A stretch of DNA of 64,000 bases, from the NCBI GenBank assembly GCA_949316235.1, contig OX438743.1, positions 15,063,771-15,127,770 on the forward strand, given 5' to 3'. This stretch comes from Oegoconia quadripuncta (Eukaryota; Arthropoda; Insecta; Lepidoptera; Autostichidae). Of the stretch, positions 11,125-21,370 are shown piece after piece. The position numbers were made by a program, and so were the translations under genes. Numbering within the stretch: the stretch's first letter is position 1; each line of letters starts with the position of its first letter. The notes beneath the pieces are model-generated. The model saw only the letters and a program-made list of their open reading frames with translations. It was not told the origin of the DNA and searched no databases.

Positions 11125-11225
11125 CCGCCTCCGTGGCTACAATGTAAACAACATAGGGTTTACGAATTGGAGGTCGTGGGTCCAATCAACAGCGGGGTAC
11201 ATGTTTAGTACTTTGGTCGGTGGAA
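11125..11225 (+). repeat. SINE family 3, tRNA-like head only
   Basis: CCTCCGTGGCTACAATGTAAAC ... GGTCGTGGGTCCAATCAAC corresponds to the A-box/B-box head of the full copy at 50219. It runs directly into the minus-strand copy beginning at about 11216, so two family-3 sequences meet head to tail-end in opposite orientation. Confidence 0.65.
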
Positions 11226-11466
11226 GCGTACTGAACCGGAAGCCCCATATTATTTGGGGGACTGGCTATCTTATCTCTGACAACCGAAACACAAAAATGC
11301 TATTAACATTGATGTTTAGCGGCAGGCTTAGATAACATGGTGGTAGCTAGCCAGACGGACATTTAAAATGCGCTACCACCTACTAAACCAAGTTCTAAAC
11401 ATGTAGCCCATTGGGGATCCAACCCGCGACCTCCGATTAGTAAACTCTACGTTGTTTATACCCAAA
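11216..11466 (-). repeat. SINE family 3, nearly complete minus-strand copy
   Basis: Contains the body (GGAAGCGTACTGA.CCGGAA, TGGCTATCTTATCTCTGACAACC, CTATTAACATTG, GGCGGCAG-like) and the head (GATCCAACCCGCGACCTC, B box on the minus strand). A related full copy is at 50219-50548. Confidence 0.75.
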
Positions 11467-11560
11467 GGTTGTCTGGAAGAGATCGCTGTTAGTGATAAGG
11501 ACGCCAAATTGTTAAAAAACTCCTACCACTTTCTGTAACTGGATTTTCTTTTCTGTTGTG
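11467..11560 (+). repeat. LINE/SINE 3'-end repeat (AAGAGATCGCTGTTAG type)
   Basis: GTCTGGAAGAGATCGCTGTTAG followed by GATAAGG is a very common insect retroposon 3' signature. Related copies are at 13490-13590 (minus), 18545-18660 (minus) and 62690-62900 (plus). Confidence 0.6.
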
Positions 11561-11864
11561 CAACAAAGTGTATTCGTATTGTATTGTACATTGGAGCCAC
11601 GGAGGAGGTCAAAACATTATAATATTGCCTGTGTTTGCCTATTCATTTTGCGTTGCAGGGGGCGCCCTGGCTGGCGTTACATGCATTAATTTTCTACTGT
11701 AACTTTATGCTGAACCAGATACATAAGAGAGAGGTTACAGTTCATTTGTCCTTTACAAACAGAACATTATAATTGTATATTTTTTCTGTCTGTCTGTGCA
11801 TATTAAGATACTTTTGGGTATATTATAACTATTTTAATATTAAATACCAAAAAAACTCAAGTGC
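11561..11864. other. No feature seen
   Basis: Non-repetitive within this window, no coding frame. Confidence 0.35.
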
Positions 11865-12085
11865 ATATTTTACTGGCGTCATATTGGATTTTTTTCCATT
11901 AAAATGTATCCTATGACTCATCAAGGCGAATCTAACGATACCATGCACTTCAATATCGGTCTCGACGATAAGGCTACATGTGCTAACATAGAATACGATA
12001 TACATACACTAGAAAAACATTATCCGCCTTCCTGGGGCAGTCGGGAAAAAACCTTACAATACTTACAAGTTATTAAAAAGAGACC
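11865..12085 (+). repeat. Dispersed repeat R1 (GGATTxTT...AAATGTATCCT...CATTATCCGCC)
   Basis: Shares order and wording with 40372-40575 and 61485-61645 (plus) and 37850-38045 (minus): a CGCCATATTGGATT-like start, ACGATACCATGCACTTC, GGCTACA, then an ACACTCGAAAAACATTA end. A 68-codon open frame across it is a by-product of the repeat; it is not conserved in the other copies. Confidence 0.5.
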
Positions 12086-13265
12086 TGTAAACATACCTAT
12101 AAATAAATAAAAATAGTTAAAATAATTGAACCACCAAAATTGGCAAAACCGACTTCAGTGAGGTTCCATTCTCTATCTCCGGAGTGCATCATGAGATCTT
12201 AACCGAATTTTCTTAAATCTCAACAAAAAAATAATCATCAAAATCATTTAACAATTGACGAAGATATCGCGTGACAAACATTCAAAACGCAAATCCAGGA
12301 ATCGGGTACCTTCTCTTTTTTTGAAAATCCGGTTAAAAATAGTTTAGATTTGAAACTTTATACCATTTATCTATATGTATCTACATATTTAGAAACTTAA
12401 AAGCTTTTGAAACTGTTGTTTAACTGTTGAGTCATAGCTCCTAAACGCTCCAATCCCTAATTGGTACATCGATACACTTTGTGACTATCGTTCAAAACCA
12501 ACACCACCGAAATTTTATTGCCACGAAAATTATCTGCCATCAATTGTCTGTATCGAGTGCCGACGTCGGCTCCTATCAAACCCCAGACCAAATTTAAACA
12601 ACACATTATAATGAAGAAGCACAAAAGCCGCGCGCATTCAACACTCCCGACCTAATACGAATAACGAAAACAGTACACATCGGCTCACGTGTTTTCTAAA
12701 CGCATTTTTCCCCGAAGTAAAGGGCTAATATTTACCCTTTCCATGAGCAGCACAAAGCCTAATGTTTGTCCCGACGTTGCACTTCGGGTCCTGTGTAAAC
12801 TTACCCTAACAAATTGAATGTACTTCCCAACATCGAACACTAACTTTTCTAACTCTATCATAATGCAATAGAGCTCAAAGTTAAACTGACGCAAATGAAT
12901 GTAGTAAAGACACAAAAACCATTACATTTTATGTCTATAGTAGCATTTAGTAGCCCGCGGCGATTCTGCGGTAAGGTAACATTGTAAAGAACGCTATAAG
13001 AAAAAGGCCACATAGCCTTAGGAGTTTGCAAGATAAACTCTAAAATATCTAACGGTTGTAATTATATTGATTTAAGGCCTAATGTTGAGGCAGTTTTTTA
13101 TTAGATTTGTTATTTCCTCTGGTCAACATAAACGGGTTTAATTTAATTATATAGGTATGTAGTTCGGGCAGGAGCCGCATTATTTATTACTCTCACTAAA
13201 ATAGCCAATAGATAACATAAATTGAAAATTTTAAAACCCCCTGAAAAACTATAAATATACCATCC
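12086..13265. other. Non-genic stretch with one weak dispersed repeat
   Basis: 12120-12215 (GAGGTTCCATTCTCTATCTCC) resembles 48965-49090 (GAGTTCCATTTTCTATCTC). The rest shows no gene or repeat I can support. Confidence 0.35.
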
Positions 13266-13269
13266 AGCA

Positions 13270-13410
13270 CTAGTTACATGACAGGTGCGATAAACGTTTA
13301 TGTCGCGCGGGATAATATTTTTCCTGCTTATTCACTTGGACGAAACATGCAACTATCCCACTCTCACTGCTACGTCGCACGCGACAAGCGATATCATTGT
13401 ACGGGGGCAG
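13270..13410 (+). repeat. Dispersed repeat R2 with TGTCGCGCG ends
   Basis: About 140 bp matching, in reverse orientation, 19308-19460. Both contain TATGTCGCGCG near one side and CGTCGC(A/G)CGCGACAA near the other. Both also keep the same open frame (reading like YVARDNI.PA.SLGRN.QLSHSH..VARDKR). Confidence 0.6.
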
Positions 13411-13489
13411 ATAAACAAATTAACTGTTTAAAACCTAAATATCTTCGATATATAAGTTCTACAAATACACTATAATGCACAAAAGGAGA

Positions 13490-13590
13490 ATATACGTTTT
13501 ATAAAACACAATACAAAAAAGAGTATAACTAGGAGGCCTTATCACTAAGAGCGATCTCTTCCAGGGAATCTTTGGGTGTAGGAGTACAAC
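13490..13590 (-). repeat. LINE/SINE 3'-end repeat, minus copy
   Basis: AGGCCTTATCACTAAGAGCGATCTCTTCCAG is the reverse complement of the signature at 11467. Confidence 0.6.
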
Positions 13591-14297
13591 TTTATAGAAC
13601 AGCCAGGTTGTGCAAAATATTGATGCAGATATGAAATAACTACATAAAAATACTTTTGAAAACAAACTATTAATACACCATCATGATTATTATTATTCTA
13701 GTCTATGCGTGTATGCAAAATTTCGTATCCGTGTTATTAACCGCAGACACCGAAAAACCGTAACGATCAGAACTAAATCTGTAGACAAATAAATAAATAA
13801 ATATAAGATAGAAGATAGATAGAATTTATTTGCTGTGAATAGGTAGGTACATAATATCTAGGTGTTACAATTATTTTACGTAAATAAGTCTCTTCTATTC
13901 AGCTAAAATACAGTAGCATGCAAATATAACTTTCAGTAATTAAAGTATAATTTAACAATAATATCCATTTAAAAATTCGTCAATATTATAAAACAGGAAT
14001 CCGAGAGCCATTATTACAATTTAGGATTATTGTATACTTAAAAATTCATTAACACCATAAAAGCAGAAATTCAAGAGCCATTGGTACAATTTTGTTTTCA
14101 TGAGCTTAAATTTTATTAAACACTTTTATGCACATACTATAGCAAGTCCCATGACACAATACGAGTCTTGGACAATGGTCTAATTTCCTTCCGGGAATGG
14201 AATTCCTTGTGTTTCTAGGATACACTTCTCGTGCTGTTTTAAATAATTCTGGATGTTCTTTTTTGCAATATTATATTTGCAAAAAATTACAATATAA
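13591..14297. other. Non-genic stretch
   Basis: AT-rich. TAAATAAATAAATA and an ATAGAAGATAGATAGAATTTATTTGC run at 13785-13830 look like the adenine-rich 3' end of a retroposon. Nothing else firm. Confidence 0.35.
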
Positions 14298-14566
14298 ATC
14301 TAATAAATATCCTTAGACATACACACAGCGCCATCTAGTTCCACAGTAAGCAACTATAGGCTTGTGTTGTGGATACCAGATGGTTGATATACTACTTAAA
14401 TACATTTTTTTTTGTAAATAAATACTTATTATAAATGAAAACATCCATAACTCGGGTACACATGTCCGTATTCATCACACAAACATATGCCCCTAGCGGG
14501 ATTCGAACCCGCGACGATTTGGTATAGTGGTCAGACTTTCTAACCACTACACCAAACAGGTCGTCA
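14298..14566 (-). repeat. SINE family 1, full-length tRNA-headed copy
   Basis: On the minus strand: a tRNA-like head with A box TGGTGTAGTGGTTAG and B box GGGTTCGAATCCCGC at about 14490-14566, then GGCATATGTTTGTGTGATGAATACGG-type linker, an A-rich middle, and a tail ending at GATGGCGCTGTGTGTATGTC...TAAATATTTATTA. Internal Pol III promoter boxes are intact in appearance. Sister copies are at 32541 and 33853, with fragments at 7040, 7398 and 34640. Confidence 0.85.
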
Positions 14567-15154
14567 ATACAAAGAATCGTATCCGTGCTCCTACTCATTG
14601 AGGAGATCCCTCTTGGGGAGACAACCCTGGCTGTAACATCAGGTTATCGCGAAAATCATGTTTAACTATCAAATGGATTCATCATCATCATTTTCCTCTG
14701 GTCCCAATTTATTTGGGATCGGCGTAATTAGTATCAAATCAAATAAAAAATGTTCTGTTTCGTAAGTTATAAGAATAACATTTGAAATCGTCATGACATA
14801 CAGTTATCGCTCATTCACTAGGCAGTCTCCCCAGAGAAGAACGAGCAAGAAACTCAGCGGTTGCTCTTTTCAAATAAGTTATCAGTGCTATTAACCGTTA
14901 AGGAGAAACGATCCTAGATGTAGCATCAGTTCATGTCTACAATAAATAAATTTATTGTCATCAAAACACAACGATTATGAGAGAATCTTATCTTCTTAGG
15001 AAATGTTCTAATTTTACCTACAAAATGAAACGGACAACTTACCTACGAACTTGCAAGTTAAATAAAAGCTTGTATTGCCTTCGAGCAATCTCGCATACCG
15101 TTTTAAAATCTGTTAAGCCGTTTTTTCAATACAACAGACACACAGAGACTGGTT
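14567..15154. other. Non-genic stretch with retroposon-like segment
   Basis: 14815-14960 (GAACGAGCAAGAAACTCAGCGGTTGC ... CAATAAATAAATTTATTGTC) has the look of an insect LINE 3' end with polyadenylation-like AATAAA. No coding frame. Confidence 0.35.
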
Positions 15155-15385
15155 TTTTTTTAGTGGTAGATTTTAAATTTCCGCCTGACCAGCTACCAAC
15201 GCTTTATCTAAGCCTGTCGCCAAGCAGCAATGTTGATAGTATTGTTGCGTTCCGACTTTTAGAGATAAGGTAGCAAGTCCCCCAATAAGCTGGTGGTTCG
15301 GCTGACTTCCACCTCTACTCATCTTCACTTAAAATCTGGTGTGTTTAAGGTCAAGCGCTACCCCTTGAGCATATAAAAATGTATT
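15155..15385 (+). repeat. SINE family 3, body only
   Basis: TCCGCCTGACCAGCTACCA, GCCAAGCAGCAATGTTGATAG, CAAGTCCCCCAATA and CATCTTCACTTAA are shared with 50219-50548. The tRNA head is absent. Confidence 0.7.
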
Positions 15386-16164
15386 TGAAACGACAACCGA
15401 TTTTATGTTTGGGATATCTCTGACCACCCCAATTGGGATAAGGTCGTTATATTATGTATGTATGTTCAAACATGGCTAGGTGCATATTGTTTAAGCCGCT
15501 TTGGTGCCACAATGCCACAGACGGACATAGACATACAGGTTTCATTTATAAACACGCCATTTTCTCCATCGGGGCTTGAAAATTAACCACATCAGCTAAC
15601 AAACTAGGTGGTAGGACTTATATTTTCCAGGAGACCGAGTGGCATCTACACAAGTTTTAGTTCACTTGTGCCTGATATAGAGCCAGAGAATATTAACTGG
15701 ATGGACAAGGCATGTAATCTCCTGTATTTGAGGTCGAAATATTCGTGATTTTCCTTACTTTTTAAACCCCCGATGAAAAAGACAAGTGTTATGCGTTTAA
15801 TGGCGTTGTTTGTTTGTCTATGTGTCCAGTCTTTGTTCTGATGTATCTTAATAATGCGGGGTCTGATTTCTGTAAAGCGTTTTTAGAAGTGTAAGGTTCT
15901 TAATCATCAATGAAGAAAATTAACACTGTTTGCGTTGTATACCTGGATGATATTATTACGTTTACTTCGTCATGGGTTTCCTTAATTTTCACTTTATGTT
16001 ATCTTTTTAAGAGGGTTTATGCTGTCCAGTTAAAATTTCTTTTTAAATACAATATAAATTAAAAATATTCCTCTGACCTGTACACGAAAAACCTAAAAGC
16101 TACTCGTACCTTTACGGTTATTTTCGAGGATTCCAAATTATCGATTTTTTATAAACGTGAGTTC
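15386..16164. other. Non-genic stretch with two dispersed repeat fragments
   Basis: 15395-15465 (GTTTGGGATATCTCTGACCACCCC) belongs to the family at 33345, 42105, 55655 and 58700. 15755-15900 (AAACCCCCGATGAAAAAGACAAGTG, CAGTCTTTGT.C.GATGTATCT) matches 17720-18060 and 38310-38510. No gene. Confidence 0.45.
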
Positions 16165-16545
16165 TGGAAAAACCGTTATGAAACCTATTTACATACATAC
16201 ATAAAGGGTATGTATGTATACCCGTAAGGGTATAGGGAGATACCACAGACTTCCACTTGCTATGATCCTGCAACACCTCTTGACCTCCACTCTCGTAAGA
16301 TTGTTCATACATGCTCATCGGTATAAGGTAATCTTGACTTGGCCTTTCTTTAGGACGTCCCCGATTTGATCATGGTACGTTCGCCGTGGTCTTTTCCTAC
16401 CAACACTGCCATCCACATTCGCATCGTATATCTCTTTCGTTAGTCTTCTGTCATTCATCCTCTCCACATGTCCAAACCATTTCATCATACCTTTTTCAAA
16501 CTTTGTCACTACGTTCTCTCTCACACTGGGTTTTAACCTATTGTT
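16165..16545 (-). pseudogene. LINE fragment, C-terminal end of reverse transcriptase ORF (second copy)
   Basis: The minus frame 16315-16524 reads ...[48 protein letters not shown] second frame, 16118-16318, continues the protein after a frameshift near 16318 ([27 protein letters not shown]). It is the same family as 9020-9310. Both copies are broken in about the same place. Confidence 0.75.
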
Positions 16546-17092
16546 TACTTATAATTAGGTTTTAGGCTTTTCAAGTGCAGGCGATTCTTTTGATTTATTC
16601 TGCTTGTTCTTCTCAGTGGAAAATTGCATTTTGAACAAGCAGTAGCTTAAAAAATGTAAAATTTACTATGTACTCTGTGTACCTACAAAATAAAGCATTT
16701 TTGACTTTGACTTTGACAGTAAAAAGAAATCTTATTATCCAATAAAGGTGCCACTGACTGGACGGAGTAAACCCTCTTAAATAAGGTATGTAAACAGAAA
16801 TCATAATGAATAAGTATTGGGATGGTTATAATCCCTAACATTCACTCAGATCACTGCATTGTTAGGCGGAGTCAAAGAAACTAATATAAAAGATTTGTTT
16901 GACAAGTTCCGATCGAAGTAACCGATATCGCCGGAGCTAGTGATCCTATATGCAGATTATGCGGTCTTTGGCATTGAATACAATTGAAAGATTGGACGAA
17001 ACGTAACCCCTTGTTGGAAATAAAGCTAGATTTGTCTTGCACATTACATAGATGTAATGCGACCGATTTGCCGTTATTTATTACTTACTATA
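16546..17092. other. Non-genic stretch
   Basis: No repeat or gene recognised beyond a short AAATAAAGCATTTTTGACTTTGACTTTGAC run at 16686, which resembles a retroposon 3' end. Confidence 0.35.
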
Positions 17093-17482
17093 AAAGGTTC
17101 TTACCTATGAAATTGGCGTTTTGTATGAAGAATTTCATTAAGACTGTTTTCTCCATACAAACATTTTTGATTTTCTTTTTGGGAACGTCAAATTCAAATT
17201 ACCGGACAACATTAAGTTAAGTATAGGCAGCGTTAATTTTTAAAAGTAGCCGCTTTATAAAAGTTTCAGCGAATCTAAGAAATGATTATGGGAAGCACAT
17301 GAAAAGAGCTCTGTTAAAATTTTTTTTATTATGTGATTTCGCCCAGAAAAAATATTTCATGTAAAACCTTCAAATAATATTCCATTTTCCAAATAAAAAA
17401 CAAATTGGAATATAGCTTTGAAAATCGCAGGAATTGGTACACATGATTAACGAAGAAAAAAGACTCCAATTTCATAGGTATA
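17093..17482 (+). mobile_element. Mariner-derived MITE
   Basis: About 390 bp, no coding capacity. The left end reads AGGTTCTTACCTATGAAATT then GGCGTTTTGTATGAAGAA; the right end inverted reads TACCTATGAAATTGGAGTC. A TA precedes the left end (17091-17092). A full related copy in reverse orientation is at 36201-36617, and the same terminal sequence closes the mariner remnant at 21371-21794. Confidence 0.75.
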
Positions 17483-17497
17483 TTTGTTGCACTTATC

Positions 17498-17668
17498 CCA
17501 ACTAATATTATAAATGCGAAAGTTTCTATTTATGTATGTATATTCACGCCTAAACGGCTGGACGGATTTGGATGAAATTTGGTGGATATACATATAGGCT
17601 ACTTTTTTTGCTGAACCTATCTTGAGGAAATCTTCCACGCGAACGTAGTCGCCAGCAACAGCTAGTTG
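17498..17668 (+). mobile_element. Short non-autonomous Helitron remnant
   Basis: Begins CTAATATTATAAATGCGAAAG, contains GGACGGATTTGGATGAAATTTGG, and ends CGCCAGCAACAGCTAG|T. The CTAG end followed by T and the preceding GC-rich hairpin region are Helitron 3' hallmarks. Related ends are at 34720-34895, 36127-36720 and 42510-42650. Confidence 0.6.
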
Positions 17669-17719
17669 CATATAAAAATTAAGTATTTCGTTTTCGACTA
17701 GTGAAGCTAAGAGGACAGT

Positions 17720-18060
17720 AGTGACACGCATTTTTAAACTCCGACGAAGAAAGAAGTGTTGTGTGTGTGACGGCGTTATCTGTGTGTGTCAAGTCTTTGT
17801 CCGGATGTATCTCAGGAATGCGTAGGATTTGAGTGTGTTTTCTTTTAAATTAGAGACTAAATGAGGGGACGGGTGGAGCCACATATGTAGCTTTTAATAC
17901 AGTTTGTGGTGTATGTTGATGATATCATAGTCTTTGGAGGGGATTCCAAATTTTGTTTTTTTTTATATATGTAAGGTTAATTTCGGGGATAGGTTCTTAG
18001 ACATGTTTGATAGAAATCGGTTAAGTCGTTTCGAAGACATTTAGCATTTAACAGAGTTGC
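17720..18060 (+). repeat. Dispersed repeat R3 (CGGCGTT...GTCAAGTCTTTGTCCGGATGTATCTCAG)
   Basis: Shares TGTGACGGCGTTATCTGTGTG, GAGACTAAATGAGGGGAC and GATAGAAATCGGTTAAGTCGTTTCGAAGA with 38310-38510. Partial relatives are at 15755-15900, 18655-18745 (minus), 56868-56945 and 61825-61935 (minus). No coding frame. Confidence 0.55.
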
Positions 18061-19307
18061 TTTCGTTTATCTGAATTAAAATAATCATTGGTTAAATAGT
18101 TTTCGTGCTTGGAAGGGCAAGTTACCGGGTTTTTTAAAGTTTTTTAGTAATCTTCAGGGGCAGCTTGAATACACTCTCAGTTCCACTAACACAATTCCTC
18201 CAATCTACACTCGGCCCATGCTGTAGATTATGAATGGCCCACACCTAGTGAGAGGAAGCTGTGCCCGAACAGTGGAGACTTAAGTCGTTGATGCAAGAAC
18301 CTTAGGTGAGTACTTATTGTTAGAAGTAACGTAGGTAATAATTTTATGCGCACGATTTAGTCCATGGTCGATGTTTGATATAAACAGTCTTGCCTATGTT
18401 AGAATTAATTACTGCATCGATCAAAGCTTAAGTAAATCCTATCTCATGATTAGAGGTTATCACGAATTACGAGAACTATTACGGGTTTATTTGGGACTAA
18501 ATTGTTTTATTAGATATATAATTTAAATACACCAAATACAAAAAGCTAAATAACTTCTTCTTTATTCTTTATTGCACAAGAAATACAAACAGATTACAGT
18601 CAGATAATATGTACAAAGGTGAGCTTTCCTCTAAAGAGATCTCTTCCAACCCTACTGGAAAATAACTAACTAAATAACTTCGAGGCGGCTAAACGGATTT
18701 CATCAAACATTTAACTAATGACTTGTCCCCTCGTTTAGTTTTTTATATAAATGAAAATTTGAAATTCGAAAGCGCAATAACGGAACCAATTGAAAATAAA
18801 TTCGCGCGTTGAATTGTTTCCGAACATGATTTTCGAAGCATGTTGCATTTTGGTGTAAGAGTGGACATATACCTACTATACATATTTTTAAACTGATGCT
18901 GGTATATAGACAGGCCCATATGAATGGAATGCTAGGCCATCTACTGCGGACACAAACATACAGACGACACTTTATACAAGTAACAATAATACAGGTAAGT
19001 ACCAGCAAACAATAAATCATGTAATAACAATGGAAAACTAACGGCAGCTCTTTAACTTACGACACTTTCCAACGCGAACACTCAACTTGTCTGACAATTT
19101 GCAAAAAGATATAAACTCATCCGAGTTACTTCATTGTTCACAGAAACATTACACAACAAAGGGTTGTCTTAAATTCACGTCTTTACTATTATGTGCTAAC
19201 CTACCTGTATTTCTTCGTACTACCTGTAAGTATTCGCTATGACTCACTGACCTGTAGCAATTGTTTCCGACACCTGGCGCCCTCCTTTCTTAGTTTTTAA
19301 TAAATAG
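18061..19307. other. Non-genic stretch with two repeat fragments
   Basis: 18545-18660 is a minus-strand LINE/SINE 3' end (TTTATTGCACAAGAAATACAAA ... AGAGATCTCTTCCA). 18655-18745 is an R3 fragment. The remainder, including a 101-codon minus frame at 18715-19020, shows no recognised domain. Confidence 0.4.
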
Positions 19308-19460
19308 TTTATCATAATCTGCATGACATCGTTTGTCGCGCGCGACGAAGGAGTGTGAATGCGATAGTTGTATATTTTGTCCGAGTGAATGAGCAGGACA
19401 AATATTCTCTCGCGCGACATAAATGTTTGCGCATGTGATGCTACTAGTGCGGGTATTAAA
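19308..19460 (-). repeat. Dispersed repeat R2, second copy
   Basis: Reverse-complement match to 13270-13410, with the same TGTCGCGCG borders and the same open reading frame (19290-19508 on the minus strand). Confidence 0.6.
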
Positions 19461-19543
19461 ACAAAACTTATCCAGAGACAGTCTACTATGGCCTATGAAA
19501 AACAACATGGCGTAGGTTTGGTTTTTAAATATATTTCTTTTTA

Positions 19544-19850
19544 GTTTTGTTAAACGACTTCAAACAAGGAGGAGGTTCTGTATTCGGGGCGTATTTTTTT
19601 TTTTTTTTTTTTTTATGTATGTACACCGATATCTCCGAGATTTGGCGGTTGATTCACATGGTTCTTTTTGTAAATGAAAGGGGATACCATCGAGTTGGTC
19701 CCATTGTAATTTCAGCGCAATCGGTCCAGTAGTTTTTGTGTAATCATGGTAAACATCAGAATGGAATTACATATTTAGACGATTTTGTAGTTTTTACACA
19801 GGGAAACTAAGTAGATACAGTTAGGGTTTTTATGGAAAAAGTGTATAGAA
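19544..19850 (+). repeat. ACGACTTC...GGAGGAGGTTCT dispersed repeat
   Basis: Starts TTAAACGACTTCAAACAAGGAGGAGGTTCT, has a T tract at 19586-19604 and then CACCGATATCTCCGAGATTT. It is the same wording as the start of the 20010 and 20250 tandem units and of the host repeat at 30443. Very common in Lepidoptera by recollection; its class is not established here. Confidence 0.55.
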
Positions 19851-19851
19851 G

Positions 19852-20345
19852 GTCGGTGTAATTATCAGCAATAAATATGACAAATCGAAGATCATCAGGT
19901 CGAGCTGGTACACCCGAACTGCCCATCTAACCTGTAGGAGCGAGAAGGTTCGCCATCGCACAAAAATTATCAGGGAGATTAGCAACCACGGATAAATACT
20001 AATAACTTTTTTTAACCGACTTCAAAAAAGGAGGAGGTTCTGTATTCTTTATGTATGTACATCGATTAATCCGAGATTTTTAAGCCGATTTACGTCGGTG
20101 TGATTATCAACAATAAATATGACAAATCGAAGATCATCAGGTCGAGCTGGTACACCCCAAGTGCCCACCTAACCTGTAGGAGCGAGAAGGTTCGCCATCG
20201 CACAAAAATTATCATGGAGATTAGCAACCACGGATAAATATTAAAAACTTTTTTTAACCAACTTCAAAAACGGAGGAGGTTCTGTAATCTTTATGTATGT
20301 ACATCGATTAGTCCGAGATTTTTAGGCCGATTTACATGATTATAA
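19852..20345 (+). repeat. Tandem repeat, about 241-bp unit, two units and a partial third
   Basis: GTCGGTGT.ATTATCA.CAATAAATATGAC starts at 19852 and again at 20094. CCGACTTCAAAAA.GGAGGAGG starts at 20019 and 20259. The units are nearly identical, including GTCGAGCTGGTACACCC and GTAGGAGCGAGAAGGTTCGCC. The unit contains the dispersed GGAGGAGG repeat, so the array arose from a copy of that element. Confidence 0.75.
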
Positions 20346-20656
20346 GGCCGTGCCTGCGCTCACGCTGCTCAGCGGACTCCTCGTCGAGCGGTCGTGTATA
20401 AGACCGAGTCTATGCTCGTTCTGTTCGGGCGTTTCCTGGCGAATACGTGATTTAACGTATCTTTCATAACTACTAGACGTACTCGGCGAGCTTCGGGCGT
20501 ATCCTGGGAACGCGAAATTGCGTTCCGTGAGGCATTTTTTTCAAGCCGTAGTACCCTCTCAGTTTCGGTTTCTTTTGACCGACAGTTCTTTAAACGAGCA
20601 GCACCATTCGTAGGCTTGCCCATATTGGTCAATAAAATAGAGGAATTATAAAACAA
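20346..20656 (-). pseudogene. Fragment of an Arg/Glu-rich protein, possibly the N-terminal region of a Helitron protein
   Basis: The minus frame 20369-20656 starts at an ATG and reads R.SKETETERVLRLEKNA.RN...RSQDTPEARRVRL. After a frameshift near 20455 the pattern continues in another frame as RQETPEQNEHRL. Such spaced RxxETPEQRxxRL repeats are what I remember from N-terminal parts of arthropod Helitron-type proteins. The assignment is an inference; no catalytic domain is present. Composition is GC-rich compared with its surroundings, consistent with decayed coding sequence. Confidence 0.4.
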
Positions 20657-20877
20657 GCGAATAAAAAAAAAACTGTGACTGATGATGACATACAGTTTTA
20701 ATAACTTGAGCGGTATGTATTTGAGTAAGCGAACAATTAACTTAACTAACGACGAATATTGAAAAAAGTGGGTTGTGATTAATCCATTTCAGATATTAAA
20801 ATTTTATTTCAGTGACTACATTACTAAGTGAGCGACTGGATATACAAAGAGGGCAACAAAAGCATAATTGCACTCCG

Positions 20878-21050
20878 ACATAGGTTAGGTTCGAAGGGTA
20901 TGGCGCAAGCGAGCCGGATGAGTGCGAGCGAAGCGAGCACGGGAGTGCTTGGCACCCCGACATGGATAGGTTAGGTTCGAAGGGTATGGCGGAAGCGAGC
21001 CGGGCGAGCAGAGCGAGCCCGGATCGCCTGCCATACCCTTCGTGTTAGGT
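20878..21050. repeat. GC-rich fold-back repeat
   Basis: GGTTAGGTTCGAAGGGTATGG occurs at about 20886 and 20970, and its 13-base part CGAAGGGTATGGC (20978-20990) pairs perfectly with GCCATACCCTTCG (21030-21042). Inside, CCGGGC and GCCCGG pair again, as do GCGAGC-type steps. It is non-coding. Confidence 0.65.
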
Positions 21051-21370
21051 TGACATGTATGCAATACATTGTTTCATTTAATTAACTACTTCAATTAAAA
21101 TAAAATGCCGCTCAGTATAAGAATTACATTTGCCAAATATTGAAAAAAATACAGGACGTAACGTTGACACTCAAACAAATATTAGGTCGCTCCAATATTA
21201 TGAAGCTTCTCATTTTGTTTTTTAAGTAACTCAAATTAATGTTTGTAAGTTGCTGTTCTGTTGATTTCTCCTCACTCGTAGTCAGTCGCTCACTTAGTAA
21301 TACTATAACCTAAATTAATTAATTTTGAAACTTCAAAATGTAATTTACAGTCACTCGTTTTATTGCTACC
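21051..21370. other. No feature seen
   Basis: AT-rich DNA between the fold-back element and the mariner remnant. Confidence 0.35.

Noticed and set aside
10973..11335. 120-codon open frame
   Set aside because: It runs through two SINE fragments in opposite orientation and has no coding features.
11904..12110. 68-codon open frame in repeat R1
   Set aside because: Not kept open in the other R1 copies.
14490..14566. tRNA gene (also at 32720, 34060, 34640, 34908, 50219, 50560, 59300)
   Set aside because: A and B boxes are present, but acceptor stems do not close and the sequences continue into SINE bodies.
18715..19020. 101-codon minus-strand frame
   Set aside because: Peptide is rich in Cys, Ile and Leu as expected from AT-rich non-coding DNA; no domain.
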